64,000 nucleotides of DNA from Pseudomonadota bacterium (GTDB taxonomy: Bacteria; Pseudomonadota; Alphaproteobacteria; Caulobacterales; Caulobacteraceae). The stretch lies in assembly GCA_020161365.1 (NCBI GenBank), contig JAIUNU010000009.1, forward strand, positions 124,001-188,000, read 5' to 3'. Both the position numbers and the translations under genes were made by a program. This document shows, piece by piece, positions 27,839 through 38,366 of the stretch (position 1 is its first letter; every line of letters starts with the position of its first letter). Under the pieces are notes generated by a model. The model was not told the origin of the DNA and ran no database searches. It saw nothing but the letters and a program-made list of their open reading frames with translations.

Positions 27839-28570
27839 CTACAGCTTCGTCGCCCAGACGAGGCGCTCGACCTGACCTTCCCCACCGGTGATTGGACTTT
27901 CGGCGAGGCCGCGCACCGACCACCCGGCGGTCTCCAGGAAGGCGACGATCTCTTGCTCGACGCATTCGATCACCGCGGGGTCCTTGACCAGGCCGCCCTT
28001 ACCGACATGCTCGCGCCCGGCTTCGAACTGAGGCTTGATCAGCGCGACAAGATCCGCGCCCCCCGTCGCCAGCTCAAGCGCCGCCGGTAGCGCCTTGGTC
28101 AGCGAGATGAAGCTGACATCACTGACGATGAGGCTGGGCGCTCGACCGATCCGATCTTGATCGAGGTTGCGCGCATCCACGCCCGACAGATCAGCTACCC
28201 GATCACTCCCCCTCAGGCTGGCGTGCAGTTGATCGCGTCCCACGTCGACGGCGAACACGAACGCCGCACCGCGTGACAGCAGCACTTCGGTGAAGCCGCC
28301 AGTCGAGGCGCCGACATCGACAGCGACCCGCCCCTCAACCGGAACAGGCCAGAGGTCCAAGGCATGGACCAGTTTCAGCGCCCCACGGCCCACCCAGGGA
28401 TGGGCCGCCTCGGCCGCGATCTTGGCGTCTTCATCCACGAGTTCGGAAGGCTTGGCGACAGGCCGCCCCGCCACCGAGACACGGCCGGCCTCGATTGCGG
28501 CGCGCGCTCGGGCGCGGCTCTCGAAGACACCCCGTTCGACAAGCAGTTGGTCGATGCGTTTACGCGCCAC
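27839..28570 (-). CDS. tlyA: TlyA family rRNA 2'-O-methyltransferase / hemolysin-like
   Basis: A 243-residue protein with an N-terminal S4 RNA-binding domain (RIDQLLVERGVFESRARA) and a C-terminal FtsJ-like methyltransferase domain (VDVGASTGGFTEVLL). TlyA homologues 2'-O-methylate 16S and/or 23S rRNA; the haemolysin name is historical. The start codon is GTG at 28570. It is divergent from the amidase gene and convergent with the glycine-zipper gene. Confidence 0.92.
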   Translation of the reverse strand: MARKRIDQLLVERGVFESRARARAAIEAGRVSVAGRPVAKPSELVDEDAKIAAEAAHPWVGRGALKLVHALDLWPVPVEGRVAVDVGASTGGFTEVLLSRGAAFVFAVDVGRDQLHASLRGSDRVADLSGVDARNLDQDRIGRAPSLIVSDVSFISLTKALPAALELATGGADLVALIKPQFEAGREHVGKGGLVKDPAVIECVEQEIVAFLETAGWSVRGLAESPITGGEGQVERLVWATKL

Positions 28571-28689
28571 GAACCTTCCCCGAAAACTCGAAGCAGGCCT
28601 GTAGCACAGGCTTGCGGCGCAGGTCTCTTCAGGGTCAACTGAACGGCGATCACCGGCGCGAAGACGCCGGTTCTGTCGGGAGGAATTCC

Positions 28690-30177
28690 ATGCGTTTCAG
28701 CCGCCGTGGCCTGATGGCCGCCTCAGCCGCGATCGCGGCCGCGCCCTCAGCCTTCGCCAAGCCCAAGTCGTCCGCCGCCCCGGCGCCTTGGACGCCGGAC
28801 GCCACGGAGATCGCCGGTCGCATCCGCCGCAAGGAGATCAGCGCCGCCGAGGCCGTCGAGGACGCCATTCGCAAGGTCGAGGCGCTGCAGCCGCATGTGC
28901 AGGCCGTGGTCGCCTCGGATTTCGAACGCGCCTTGGACAAGGCCAAGTCGGGTCAGATGACCGGTCCGTTCGCCGGCGTACCCTTCCTGGTCAAGGACCT
29001 GGACCCCTACAAGGGCATGCGGACCCGCTACGGCACGCGCGCCAGCCTTGGGGCCAAGGCGGACACCGAACAGACGGCTTATGTCGACTCGTTCGACGCC
29101 GCCGGCTTCGTCACGATCGGTAAGTCGTCGACGCCGGAGTACGGCTTCCTGCCCACCACCGAGCCGATGGGGTTCCTGCCCACGCGTAACCCGTGGAACG
29201 TCAAGCACTCATCGGGCGGGTCGTCCGGCGGCGCGGCGGCCGCGACGGCTTCGGGCATGGTGACCATCGCCCACGCCAGCGACGGCGGCGGTTCGATCCG
29301 CATTCCCGCCGCCAACTGCGGCCTGTTCGGCCTGAAGCCCTCGCGCGGGCGGATGATCCCCAACCGGCCGAGTAATCGGGGCATCGACCTGTCGGTCTCG
29401 CACTGCGTCTCGCACAGCGTGCGCGACTCGGCCGCCCTGTTCGCCGCGTCGGAACGCACGGACGCCGGCGCGGCCTTCAAGCCGATCGGCGTCGTTACCG
29501 ATCCGCTCAAGAAGAAGCTGAAGGTCGGCTTGGTGATGAACACCGGCACCGGCCTGACGCCCCACCCCGAAGTGCAGACCGCCGTGAACAACGCCGCCAA
29601 GCTCTTGAAGGACCTTGGCCACAAGGTCGAGCCGACGGCGTGGCCCATGGACGGCAATCAGTTCGGCCAGGACTTCACCGTCCTCTGGGCCGCCGGCGCG
29701 GCTGAACTGGTCGCAGGCATCGGCAAGGCCATGGGCCGCAAGCCCGACGCCAATGTGCTGGAGCCCTTCAGCCTGGGCATGGCCGAGTTGGTCAACACCC
29801 TGCCGTCAGGCGCTCTGGACGCAGCCCTGCAGCGCCTGAAGGCGACGATCAAGGCCTATGACACCTGGCTCACCAAGTACGACGTCATCCTGTCGCCGGT
29901 GCTTGGAAAGCCCCCGGTGGAGCTGGGTTATGTCGCCGGATGGGTGCCGTTCGAGGAACTGCAGGCGCGACTGATGGCCTATGTTGGCTACACGCCGGTG
30001 CAGAACGTGGCCGGCGCGCCGGCGATGAGCGTTCCCCTGCACTGGACGCCCGATGGGCTGCCGGTCGGCGTCCAGATCGCCGGCCGCGCGGGCGACGAGG
30101 TGACGCTCTTTGGCCTGGCCTATCAGCTCGAGGCCGCCGCACCCTGGGCGCACCGGAAACCGCCCGTCAGCGCCTAG
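28690..30177 (+). CDS. Tat-exported amidase-signature enzyme
   Basis: A 495-residue amidase with a twin-arginine signal (MRFSRRGLMAASAAIAAAPS). The Ser-cisSer-Lys triad is complete: K102 in FLVKDLD, S178 in GGSSGG and S202 in DGGGS. Spacings match the amidase signature family, which hydrolyses amides such as nitrile-derived or peptide-like substrates; the substrate here is open. The start at 28690 has GGGAGGAATTCC ahead of it; the longer frame from 28495 crosses the tlyA promoter region. A terminator follows. Confidence 0.92.
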   Translation: MRFSRRGLMAASAAIAAAPSAFAKPKSSAAPAPWTPDATEIAGRIRRKEISAAEAVEDAIRKVEALQPHVQAVVASDFERALDKAKSGQMTGPFAGVPFLVKDLDPYKGMRTRYGTRASLGAKADTEQTAYVDSFDAAGFVTIGKSSTPEYGFLPTTEPMGFLPTRNPWNVKHSSGGSSGGAAAATASGMVTIAHASDGGGSIRIPAANCGLFGLKPSRGRMIPNRPSNRGIDLSVSHCVSHSVRDSAALFAASERTDAGAAFKPIGVVTDPLKKKLKVGLVMNTGTGLTPHPEVQTAVNNAAKLLKDLGHKVEPTAWPMDGNQFGQDFTVLWAAGAAELVAGIGKAMGRKPDANVLEPFSLGMAELVNTLPSGALDAALQRLKATIKAYDTWLTKYDVILSPVLGKPPVELGYVAGWVPFEELQARLMAYVGYTPVQNVAGAPAMSVPLHWTPDGLPVGVQIAGRAGDEVTLFGLAYQLEAAAPWAHRKPPVSA

Positions 30178-30197
30178 GCTCGATCCCAGAAAAGAGT

Positions 30198-30233
30198 GGA
30201 GCGTCCAGCGAAAGCCGGGCGCTCCTTTTCTTT
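30198..30233 (+). terminator. intrinsic terminator of the amidase gene
   Basis: GGAGCGTCC pairs with GGGCGCTCC (one G-T pair) around a short loop, followed by TTTTCTTT. Confidence 0.75.
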
Positions 30234-30251
30234 GCAACCTTGTCGATCAGG

Positions 30252-30614
30252 TCAGCAGCCGCCCCGGCCTGTGTCCCGTACATGGTCTAGGATGTCGGCC
30301 AAAAGGTCGAAGTCGATCTTGTCGGGCTTCTTCCAGCGCACGCAGCCGCCGCCCCGATCAACACCAGCAAGACGCTCGTTGAACGCGTCCAGGGCCGCGC
30401 GGCCCGGATAGACCGCGATGTATTGCTTCTGGCTATTGAAGGCTACGAGCGGCGCCTTCGGATCGCCATAGGCAGGCATTCCGAAGGCCATCGTCTCGCT
30501 ATCGGCGCCAAAGCGCTCCAGGCACAGCGCGCGAAGCCGGTCCAGGGCCGGGCGGCGTTCCGGCGCGACCTCCTGCATGAAGTCATCGACGGTCGCCGCC
30601 TTGGACTGGACCAT
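30252..30614 (-). CDS. DUF1801 domain protein
   Basis: A 120-residue protein with the DUF1801 features TVDDFMQEV, MAFGMPAYGD and FNSQKQYIAVYPG. The fold is shared with frataxin-like YdhG/Fra proteins, but the function is not assigned. Its ATG lies 5 bp after the acyl-CoA ligase stop behind GGAGGGG, so it is probably translated from the same message. It is convergent with the amidase. Confidence 0.8.
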   Translation of the reverse strand: MVQSKAATVDDFMQEVAPERRPALDRLRALCLERFGADSETMAFGMPAYGDPKAPLVAFNSQKQYIAVYPGRAALDAFNERLAGVDRGGGCVRWKKPDKIDFDLLADILDHVRDTGRGGC

Positions 30615-30619
30615 GGCCC

Positions 30620-32371
30620 CTACCCCTCCACGAAGACCTTCTTCAGTTCGTTCTTCATGATCTTGCCATTGGCGTTGCGCGGCAAGGTCTCGTGCCAGAA
30701 CACCACCTTCACCGGCACCTTGAAGGCCGCCAGGCGATCGGCGACGAAGGCGCGCAGTTCGGCTTCAGTGGCCTCCGCGCCGGGCTTGAGGGTCACGACC
30801 GCCGCCGGCTCCTCGCCCAGCGTCTTGTGCGGAACGCCGACCAGGGCGGCGTCCATGACGGCCGGGTGGTCATAGAGGCAGTTCTCGACCTCGATGCAGT
30901 AGATGTTTTCACCGCCACGGATCAGCATGTCCTTGGCGCGGTCGATGATGAAGCAGAAACCTTCGGCGTCCAGGCGAGCAAGGTCGCCGGTGCGAACCCA
31001 GCCGTCGACGAAGGTCTGGGCGGTGGCTTCCGGCTTGTTCCAGTAGCCGCGAACGACCTGCGGCCCCTTGCACCAGAGTTCGCCGACCTCGCCGATCGGC
31101 AGCTCGCGATACGGCGCCTCGACCGTCATGATCTTCAGGTCTGTGACCGGCACGGCGGGACCGCAGCTGTCGGGACGGTTCTCATAGTCCTCCGCCGAGT
31201 TGCTGGTCGCCGTGGCCGAGGTCTCGGTCATGCCCCAGCCGTTGCCCGGCGAAGACTTGGGCCAGATTTCCTTGATCTTGCGCACCAGTTCCGGCGCAGA
31301 CGGCGCCCCGCCATAGGCCACGGCCTCGATCGAGGAGAGATCGTAGTTGGCGCGGTTGGGGTGCTCGATGATCTGCCACGCGATCGTCGGGACGCCGCCC
31401 ATCTGGGTCAGCTTCTCGTCCTGGATCAGCTGCATCGCCTTTTCCGGATCCCACTTGCGCATCATGGCCAGCTTGGCGCCGCCGAACAGCGACGGGTTCA
31501 GCACGGCGAAACAGCCCGTGGCGTGGAAGAACGGCACCGAGATCAGCGAACCCTTCTGCGGCAGGCTAGGGTCAGGCTGAGGCGGCGCTTCGCCGCGACG
31601 AAGGAAGGCGCGCGCCCCGGCGGCGGCGGCGGCGAAGATGTTGCTGTTGATATTGCGGTGCGTGCCGATGGCGCCCTTCGGCTTCCCCGTCGTGCCCGAG
31701 GTGTAGAAGATGGTGGCGTCGTCATCCGCCGCGATCGCAACCGTCGGCAGCGGCTTTTCGTCGAGCTTGGCCCAGTCGTTCGGGCAGCCGATCTTGGCCT
31801 CCAGCGGGATCACGTACGGGTGGGTGATCTCCTCCTTGGCGCGGCTCACATAGACGCGCTGGAGTTCGGGGCAGTTGTGCAGGTGCTCGGCCAGACGCTC
31901 ATAGCGCTCGACATCGACGATCGCGACCTTCGCTCCGGAATCGACCAGGCCGTACTCCAGCTCCGGGCCCGTCCACCAGGCGTTCAGAGGCGTCACGATC
32001 GCGCCGAGGGACAGCGCGCCGTAGAAGGCCACGGGCCATTCCGGCAGGTTGCGCATCACAATGGCGACGCGGTCGCCCTTCTGAACGCCGAAAGCCTCGA
32101 GCTCGGCCGCCATCTGCGTGACGGCGCGATAGAAGGCCTCGAACGTGACCCGTTCGTCCTCATGAACCAGGAAGACCTTTTCCCCATGGGCGCGGCCCAC
32201 AAGCAGGGTGTCGCGGAGGGTCGGCGGGGCGTTCTTCCAGGTCCGGGTCTTCACGCCACGGATCTCGACCTCTTCCATCTCGCCCGGCGTGCCTGGCTGG
32301 GTGATCAGCGCATAGGCCTGCTGGACGGACATCGCGGGCCACGGAACGGACGCGGGGGCGGCCTGGGTCAT
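30620..32371 (-). CDS. AMP-forming acyl-CoA ligase
   Basis: A 583-residue adenylate-forming enzyme. The ATP loop YTSGTTGKPKGA, the core MTETSATATSN and the C-terminal catalytic lysine region LPRNANGKIMKNEL are intact. It activates a carboxylic acid to its CoA thioester through an acyl-AMP; chain length or aromatic preference is not deducible. GGGAG precedes the ATG. With the acyl-CoA dehydrogenases and ETF-QO in the window it suggests active fatty- or dicarboxylic-acid breakdown. Confidence 0.93.
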   Translation of the reverse strand: MTQAAPASVPWPAMSVQQAYALITQPGTPGEMEEVEIRGVKTRTWKNAPPTLRDTLLVGRAHGEKVFLVHEDERVTFEAFYRAVTQMAAELEAFGVQKGDRVAIVMRNLPEWPVAFYGALSLGAIVTPLNAWWTGPELEYGLVDSGAKVAIVDVERYERLAEHLHNCPELQRVYVSRAKEEITHPYVIPLEAKIGCPNDWAKLDEKPLPTVAIAADDDATIFYTSGTTGKPKGAIGTHRNINSNIFAAAAAGARAFLRRGEAPPQPDPSLPQKGSLISVPFFHATGCFAVLNPSLFGGAKLAMMRKWDPEKAMQLIQDEKLTQMGGVPTIAWQIIEHPNRANYDLSSIEAVAYGGAPSAPELVRKIKEIWPKSSPGNGWGMTETSATATSNSAEDYENRPDSCGPAVPVTDLKIMTVEAPYRELPIGEVGELWCKGPQVVRGYWNKPEATAQTFVDGWVRTGDLARLDAEGFCFIIDRAKDMLIRGGENIYCIEVENCLYDHPAVMDAALVGVPHKTLGEEPAAVVTLKPGAEATEAELRAFVADRLAAFKVPVKVVFWHETLPRNANGKIMKNELKKVFVEG

Positions 32372-32526
32372 TTTACTCTCCCGGTATCAGGTCGCGCCTT
32401 GTTGGTTGAGCGCGTTCGCTGACCAGAGAGCACAGCCGCAAGCGGGATGCAAACGTCCGTTTGAGCTCAACAGAACATTGATAAGTTAGAAGCCTGCGCC
32501 AGGCGTTCCGCGACGTCATGGCGCCA

Positions 32527-32561
32527 AGAAAAAGGGCGACGCCTTGGGAAAGGCGCCGCCC
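32527..32561 (-). terminator. intrinsic terminator of valS
   Basis: GGGCGACGCCTT (32534-32545) pairs with AAGGCGCCGCCC (32550-32561) with one mismatch; plus-strand AGAAAAA gives the minus-strand T-tract. It lies 24 bp beyond the valS stop. Confidence 0.8.
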
Positions 32562-32584
32562 GGCTTTCTAGCTTAACGACCGGC

Positions 32585-35308
32585 TTAGCCGACCGATTCC
32601 AGCCGGGCCAGAGCGGCCTCCAGCTTGGTCTTCGCCGCTTGCGCCTCGGCGAGACGCTCCCGGTTCTCCTCGACGACCTCTTCCTTGGCGCGCGCCAGGA
32701 AGTCGGGGTTGCCGAGCTTCTTGTTGACCTTCTCGATCTCGCCGGCGTGACCCGCGATGTCCTTGGCCAGTCGAGCCTTTTCGGCGGCGATGTCGATGAA
32801 CTCGGCCACGCCCAGGGCGCCCGTCGCCTCGCCCATCACGACCGGGGCCGATCCAGCGGGCGCAGCTTCAGCTTCACGGACGGTGTCCAGACGCGCCAAC
32901 GTGAGCAGCAGGTCGCGATGACGGGCTAGACGGGCCTTCGTCTCCGGACCGGCGCCGACGATCGTCAGGCCCGGCTTGGCCGACGGCGGGACGTTCATCT
33001 CGGCGCGGATCGAGCGGATCTCGCCCACAGTCTCGACCAGCCAGCCGATCTCGGCCTCGGCCTCGGCGTCGATCCAGTCGGCGGGCAGTTCCGGCCACTT
33101 CGCCGAGATCAACATGCTGTCGCGGGCCGGGCCGACAAATTCGGCGGTCTTCTGCCACAGCTCCTCGGTGATGAACGGCATCACCGGGTGCAGCAGCTTC
33201 AGGATGACGTCCAGCGCCCAGGCGGCGGTGGCCCGGGTCTCGGCCTTGGCCGCTGCGTCGTCGCCGTTCAGGATCGGCTTGGCCAGCTCCAGGTACCAGT
33301 CGCAGAACACGTTCCAGACAAAGCGATAGAGCGCGCTCGCCGCCTCGTCGAACGACGGGGCTTCCAGGGCCTTGGTCACCTCGGCCACGGTCTTGACCGT
33401 CTCGCCGCGGATCCACTTGTTGATCGGCTGCTGGACGGTGGCCGGATCGAAACCCTCGACGCGAACGCACTCGTTCATCTGAGCGAAGCGAGAAGCGTTC
33501 CACAGCTTGGTGCCGAAGTTGCGGTAGCCCTCGATGCGCTGCTTGGAGAGCTTGATGTCGCGCGCCTGGCCCGACATCGCCGTCAGGGTGAAGCGCACCG
33601 CGTCGCAGCCCAGCTCGTCGATCAGGATCAGCGGATCCATCACGTTGCCCTTGGACTTGCTCATCTTGGCGCCCTTCTCGTCCCGGACGAGGGCGTTGAT
33701 GAAGACCTGCTTGAAGGGGGCCTCGCCCATGAAGTGGATGCCCATCATCATCATCCGGGCGACCCAGAAGAAGATGATGTCGAAGCCCGTCACCAGGGTG
33801 CTGGTCGGGTAGAACTTGGCGAGGTCGGCGGTCTTCTCGGGCCAGCCCAGGGTCGAGAACGGCCAAAGGGCCGAGCTGAACCAAGTGTCGAGGACGTCCT
33901 CGTCCTGTGTCAGGACGACATCGGCGCCGAATTGAGCGCGGGCGGCGGCGTAGGCGGCTTCCTCGGCCTCCTCGACGAAGATCGAGCCTTCCGGACCAAA
34001 CCAGGCAGGGATCCGGTGCCCCCACCAGAGCTGGCGCGAGACGCACCACGGCTCGATGTTGCGCAGCCATTCGAAATAGGTCTTCTCCCAGTGCCTGGGC
34101 TCAAAGACGGTCTCGCCGCTCTCGACCGCCTTCAAGGCCGGCTGGGCCAGGGTCTTGGCGTCGACGTACCACTGGTCAGTCAGGAAGGGCTCGATGACCA
34201 CGCCCGAACGGTCGCCGTGCGGGACCATGTGCTTGGTCTTTTCGATCTCCTTCAGCCAGCCCTCTTCCTCGGCGCGGGCGACGATGGCCTTGCGCGCGAC
34301 GAAGCGGTCCATGCCCTGGTACTCGGCCGGAACGTTCTCGTTCAGCTTGGCCTCGACCGTCAGGATGTTGATGGCTTCCAAGCCAGCGCGCTTGCCCACG
34401 CCGAAGTCGTTGAAGTCATGCGCCGGCGTGATCTTCACCGCGCCCGAACCCTTGGTCGGGTCAGCGTAGTCGTCAGCGACGATCGGGATGCGGCGGCCGA
34501 CGATCGGCAGGGTCACGAACTTGCCGGCCAGACCCTTGTAGCGCTCATCGTCGGGATGGACCGCGACGCCGGTGTCGCCCAGCATCGTCTCGGGACGCGT
34601 GGTCGCCACGACAATGTAGTCACGGGTCTCGTATTCGGTCGGCTTGCCGTCGTCGTCGAAGGCGATCGGGTGCTGGTAGGTGACCCCGTCGGCCAGCGGA
34701 TAGGCGAAGTGCCAATAGGCGCCGTCGACCTCCTTCTGCTCGACCTCGAGGTCGGAGATGGCGGTCTGGAACTGCGGGTCCCAGTTGACCAGGCGCTTGT
34801 CGCGATAAAGCAGGCCCTGCTTGTAGAGCTGGACGAACACCTTGCGGACAGCGGCCGACAGGCCCTCGTCCAGGGTGAAGCGCTCGCGCGACCAGTCGCA
34901 GCTGGCGCCCAGGCGGCGCAGCTGGTTGGTGATGGCCCCGCCGCTCTCGGCCTTCCATTCCCAGACCTTGTCGACGAAGGCCTCACGACCCATGTCGCGG
35001 CGACCGATATTGCCGGCGGCGGCCAGCTGGCGCTCGACGACCATCTGAGTGGCGATGCCCGCGTGGTCGGTGCCCGGCAGCCACAGGGCGGCCTTGCCGC
35101 GCATGCGGTGGAAGCGGGTCAGCACGTCCTGCAGCGTGTTGTTCAGCGCGTGGCCGATGTGCAGCGAGCCCGTCACGTTCGGCGGCGGGATCACGATGAC
35201 GAACGGCTCGGCGTTCGGGTCCTCGCTGGGCTTGAAGGCTCCAGAGGCCTCCCAGGCGGCGTACAGGCGGGGTTCGACGGATTTGGGATCGAAGGTTTTT
35301 TCGAGCAT
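32585..35308 (-). CDS. valS: valyl-tRNA synthetase
   Basis: A 907-residue class I synthetase. The HIGH motif is in [12 protein letters not shown] and the KMSKS motif in [10 protein letters not shown]. An editing domain lies between them and a C-terminal coiled coil closes the protein ([18 protein letters not shown]). It charges tRNA-Val. The start at 35308 ([16 protein letters not shown]) is the family start; the open frame continues to 35518 only by chance across the popZ terminator. Together with popZ the order matches the Caulobacter chromosome as I remember it. Confidence 0.97.
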   Translation of the reverse strand: MLEKTFDPKSVEPRLYAAWEASGAFKPSEDPNAEPFVIVIPPPNVTGSLHIGHALNNTLQDVLTRFHRMRGKAALWLPGTDHAGIATQMVVERQLAAAGNIGRRDMGREAFVDKVWEWKAESGGAITNQLRRLGASCDWSRERFTLDEGLSAAVRKVFVQLYKQGLLYRDKRLVNWDPQFQTAISDLEVEQKEVDGAYWHFAYPLADGVTYQHPIAFDDDGKPTEYETRDYIVVATTRPETMLGDTGVAVHPDDERYKGLAGKFVTLPIVGRRIPIVADDYADPTKGSGAVKITPAHDFNDFGVGKRAGLEAINILTVEAKLNENVPAEYQGMDRFVARKAIVARAEEEGWLKEIEKTKHMVPHGDRSGVVIEPFLTDQWYVDAKTLAQPALKAVESGETVFEPRHWEKTYFEWLRNIEPWCVSRQLWWGHRIPAWFGPEGSIFVEEAEEAAYAAARAQFGADVVLTQDEDVLDTWFSSALWPFSTLGWPEKTADLAKFYPTSTLVTGFDIIFFWVARMMMMGIHFMGEAPFKQVFINALVRDEKGAKMSKSKGNVMDPLILIDELGCDAVRFTLTAMSGQARDIKLSKQRIEGYRNFGTKLWNASRFAQMNECVRVEGFDPATVQQPINKWIRGETVKTVAEVTKALEAPSFDEAASALYRFVWNVFCDWYLELAKPILNGDDAAAKAETRATAAWALDVILKLLHPVMPFITEELWQKTAEFVGPARDSMLISAKWPELPADWIDAEAEAEIGWLVETVGEIRSIRAEMNVPPSAKPGLTIVGAGPETKARLARHRDLLLTLARLDTVREAEAAPAGSAPVVMGEATGALGVAEFIDIAAEKARLAKDIAGHAGEIEKVNKKLGNPDFLARAKEEVVEENRERLAEAQAAKTKLEAALARLESVG

Positions 35309-35381
35309 GGCGGAGCGGATATGCCATCTGCGGCCCGGCCGGGAAACCGGCGGGCCTTGGTTTTCTGACAGTTTGGGCAAC

Positions 35382-35411
35382 GAAAAAGGGCGGCCGCCGC
35401 AGCGACCGCCC
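35382..35411 (-). terminator. intrinsic terminator of popZ
   Basis: GGGCGG (35388-35393) pairs with CCGCCC (35406-35411); plus-strand GAAAAA gives a minus-strand T-tract. A short T-run on the other side allows weak two-way use. Confidence 0.65.
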
Positions 35412-35433
35412 GATTTTCCGAAAGGTTTGAGGC

Positions 35434-35982
35434 TTAAACGCCGCGCCCCCGAGAGATGCGCTGCACTTCTTCCTCGACCTTGGTCTCGACGATACGCGGC
35501 AGATTCTGGTCCAGCCACTCCTTGAGCAGCGGGCGCAGCAACTCGCGTACGACGTCTTCGAGGGTCCGGCCGTCCTTGGGCATCAGCAGGGCCGAGCTCA
35601 GGCTGCCGAAGGCGCTGGCGGCGGCCGAAGCAGCCGAAACGCCGACCAACTGGTCGGCGACCTGATCGCGGTCAAACACAGGAGCGGCCGGGGGCGGCGT
35701 ATAGACCGGCTCAGGTTCCGGCTCCGGCTCGAACGTGGAGGGAGAATAGACGTCGAGATCCCCGACGGTCTCCAGAGGCGGCAGCTCAGGCTCCGCAGCG
35801 ATCGGGTCCGTCAGATCCAGGACGTCGTCATCGAACGAGGTCGGCTCGGGCTCGGGTTCCGGCGGCGGCGGCGGCGGGGCCGCTTCGACCGCAGGCTCCG
35901 CCGGCGCGTCATCCTCCGAGATGATGCGTCGAATGGAGGCGAGGATTTCCTCCATTGTAGGTTCTTGAGACTGATCGGACAT
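35434..35982 (-). CDS. popZ: polar organising protein PopZ (DUF2497)
   Basis: PopZ forms a polar matrix that anchors the ParB-parS centromere and recruits cell-cycle kinases in Caulobacter. The 182-residue protein has the three-part design: N-terminal helix [20 protein letters not shown] for client binding, a Pro/Glu-rich disordered linker (about 27-105), and the C-terminal helical oligomerisation domain ([20 protein letters not shown] then [12 protein letters not shown]). The ends are as expected and the linker is slightly long. It is the best genus marker in the window. Confidence 0.97.
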   Translation of the reverse strand: MSDQSQEPTMEEILASIRRIISEDDAPAEPAVEAAPPPPPPEPEPEPTSFDDDVLDLTDPIAAEPELPPLETVGDLDVYSPSTFEPEPEPEPVYTPPPAAPVFDRDQVADQLVGVSAASAAASAFGSLSSALLMPKDGRTLEDVVRELLRPLLKEWLDQNLPRIVETKVEEEVQRISRGRGV

Positions 35983-36110
35983 GTGCGGGGCCGTCGTAAA
36001 GAGGTACGAATCCTTGCGCGCTTTGGGTCGCGCTTAGCCGCGATGGTGCAGACTTACGCGTGTTAAGCAAGCGCAAGTCCGCGTATGGGCGGAATCGACG
36101 CGGATCGACG

Positions 36111-37562
36111 CTACTTCGCAGCGCTCTTCGGCTTGGTGGAGGCCGCGCCGACGCTGTCGATCGCCTGCACCACCGGCTCCCACGGAACCCAGCCCACGCT
36201 ATGGGTCACGCGGTTGTAGGACGTCTTCGGATCATAGGCCGTGGTCGAGGCCGACAGCTTGCTGACGTCCAACTGGCCCATGGCCTGCAGGACGACGGCG
36301 CTGGCGAGGTATTCGTCACGACGAGCCGACACGAGCGCCAGTTCAGCGTTGGAGAGCTCCAGCTGGGCGTTCAGCACGTCCAGCGTGGTTCGGAGGCCCA
36401 CCTGCTGCTCCTGCCGCACGCCTTCGAAGGCGATGCGCGTGGCGCGGACCTGCTCTTCGTTGGAGACAAGACCCGCGCGCGAGGCCAGAAGATTGCTCCA
36501 AGCGTTCGACACCTGCTGGATCGCAGTGCGCTTGGCGCCCTCCACCGCGCTGCGGGCGGCGTTTTCACGCTCGCTCGCGGCGCGAACCTGCGAGGTGGTC
36601 AGGCCGCCGGCGAACAGCGGGATCGAGGCCGTGATCGCGCCCGAAAGCGTGCGGTCATAGTCGTCGAACTGGCTGCCAACGCCCGAGCGCTTGTCGGCGG
36701 CGTAGCCAAGTGACGCCCGCGCCGACACGGTCGGACGATAACCAGCCTTGGCCACGGCGACGCGCGCGGCGGCGGCCTCTTCGTTGAACTTCGCGGACGT
36801 CACGCCCGGATTGGTGGTCTGGGCGGCCTCGAAAGCCTGATCGACGCTGACGGGCAGCAGGCCCGCCAAGCTGGGCTCGGGGGCCAGTTCGCCGGGAGTC
36901 TGGCCGACGACGGCGGCGTAGGACGCGCGGCTGACTTCCAGTTGGGCCTGGGCGGCGGACAAGCCGGCCTTGGCGGACGCCAGGCGAGCCTGAGACTGCG
37001 CCACGTCCGTACGGGTGATCTCGCCCACGTCGAAGCGCGCGTTCGACTCATCGAGCTGGCGCTGCAGAACAGCGACGTTTTCCTTGGCGATCCGCAGGCG
37101 TTCCTGGTCGCGACGCACGTCGACATAAGCCTGGACAACGCTGACCAGCACCCCCTGCTCGACTGAACGCAGGCCTTCGCGGGCCGAGAGCACGTCGGCT
37201 TCGGCGGCGCTGACGCTCGCGCTGGCGCGACCGCCCGTATAGAGCGGCTGGCTGATCGAAAGCGCGGCGCTGCTCCCCGACAGCTTCACCTCGGCGCCGG
37301 CGCCCGCCGGATTGGTGTTCGACCCGGTGATGTCGGCAGTGGCGCCGATGGTCGGGCGGAAACCGGTCTTGGCCTGCACGACGCCTTCATCGGTGATACG
37401 CGCGCTGGCTCGCTGCTGCTGCAGCGTCGGATTGGTTTGATAGGCGAGCGCGATCGCGTCGGCGAGGGTCTCGGCGTTCGCGACGGAGAAGGCCCCGGCC
37501 AGGAGACCAGCGCTGCAAGCGGCGGCCAGCAACCCGGCCCGTCGACGGTTCGACATCAACAT
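36111..37562 (-). CDS. TolC family outer-membrane efflux/secretion protein
   Basis: A 483-residue TolC-type protein with a signal peptide, two paired outer-membrane efflux repeats and long coiled-coil segments. Telling segments include ALAYQTNPTLQQQRAS, SISQPLYTGGRAS and GLRTTLDVLNAQLELSNAEL. Such proteins form the outer-membrane duct for RND pumps or type I secretion. In C. crescentus a TolC homologue near popZ is one of the S-layer secretion RsaF proteins; that identity is from memory and unproven here. The ATG at 37562 follows GGGGAT; a GTG at 37577 is the alternative. Confidence 0.9.
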   Translation of the reverse strand: MLMSNRRRAGLLAAACSAGLLAGAFSVANAETLADAIALAYQTNPTLQQQRASARITDEGVVQAKTGFRPTIGATADITGSNTNPAGAGAEVKLSGSSAALSISQPLYTGGRASASVSAAEADVLSAREGLRSVEQGVLVSVVQAYVDVRRDQERLRIAKENVAVLQRQLDESNARFDVGEITRTDVAQSQARLASAKAGLSAAQAQLEVSRASYAAVVGQTPGELAPEPSLAGLLPVSVDQAFEAAQTTNPGVTSAKFNEEAAAARVAVAKAGYRPTVSARASLGYAADKRSGVGSQFDDYDRTLSGAITASIPLFAGGLTTSQVRAASERENAARSAVEGAKRTAIQQVSNAWSNLLASRAGLVSNEEQVRATRIAFEGVRQEQQVGLRTTLDVLNAQLELSNAELALVSARRDEYLASAVVLQAMGQLDVSKLSASTTAYDPKTSYNRVTHSVGWVPWEPVVQAIDSVGAASTKPKSAAK

Positions 37563-37685
37563 TCTATCCCCAATCACGCGAAGCCCGCGCTCGCCACAAT
37601 ATGATCGCGTGTAAGTCGCTCCGCCAGTCGTCGCCAGTTAAGCTTTTTTCACGCAAACGTTGCGGCGGCCGATCGAAGCGGCGCT

Positions 37686-38258
37686 TTAGAAGCTGAAACC
37701 CGCCTCGACTTCGAACCCGGCCAGGACGGGTGGCGACGCGTCGAACGCGGCGCGACGGCCCACGCCATCCTCGGCCCGCAGATAGATCGCGGCGCGACCG
37801 ACAGGGCCGGTGCGCTCGACAACGCCCAGACGCCCGCCTTGAGCCAGCGCGTCCTGCCAGGTCTTGGGCGCGACCGCGACCGCGCCTTCACAGATGATTA
37901 CGTCATACGAACCGGCGGGGACCGTCTTCAGGTCGTCGCCGTCGTGGCGCGTGACCGATAGGCCCATCTTTTCCAGAACGGCGGCCGCATAGGGCGCGGC
38001 GATCGCCAGAGCGGTTTCCCCTTCGCGGGGCTTGAGCGCCTGGAGCAGCTTGCCCACTTCGCGCGGACGCAGAAGCCAGCGCCCCGGCGCGTACTCGATG
38101 TCGGCGTCAGCATAGGCCAGGTAGGCCTTCGAGGTCGGCACGACGCTTTCGCGCGCGACCACACGCAGAGCGTCCTGCAGCGGCAGGTCGGTCACGTCGG
38201 CGGTGCGAATTTGGCTCTCGACCATGTTCAGCCGCGCGGCGGCGAAGTCGGTGCTCAT
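37686..38258 (-). CDS. isoaspartyl-methyltransferase-like protein with degenerate SAM motif
   Basis: A 190-residue protein related to protein-L-isoaspartate O-methyltransferase: MVESQIRTADVTD and the DLPLQDALRVVARE stretch match the family N-terminus. The glycine-rich SAM loop expected as GxGxGYxxA reads ALAIAAPYAAAVLEKMG, with the glycines lost, so methyltransferase activity is doubtful. It may be a non-catalytic paralogue. The start is MSTDFAAAR at 38258; it lies 123 bp upstream of tolC on the same strand. Confidence 0.8.
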   Translation of the reverse strand: MSTDFAAARLNMVESQIRTADVTDLPLQDALRVVARESVVPTSKAYLAYADADIEYAPGRWLLRPREVGKLLQALKPREGETALAIAAPYAAAVLEKMGLSVTRHDGDDLKTVPAGSYDVIICEGAVAVAPKTWQDALAQGGRLGVVERTGPVGRAAIYLRAEDGVGRRAAFDASPPVLAGFEVEAGFSF

Positions 38259-38366
38259 GGAATCCCTCGAAGGACTGGACTTTCGAGCAGGCTTATAGGT
38301 CCGCCGCTCGCCGAAACGCAATGCGATCGCGCTAACGATCTATCTTACGCTTAGAAAGGTGGGGAG

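Noticed and set aside
33188..35368. 726-residue plus-strand frame opposite valS
   Set aside because: Antisense shadow of valS produced by high GC at third codon positions.
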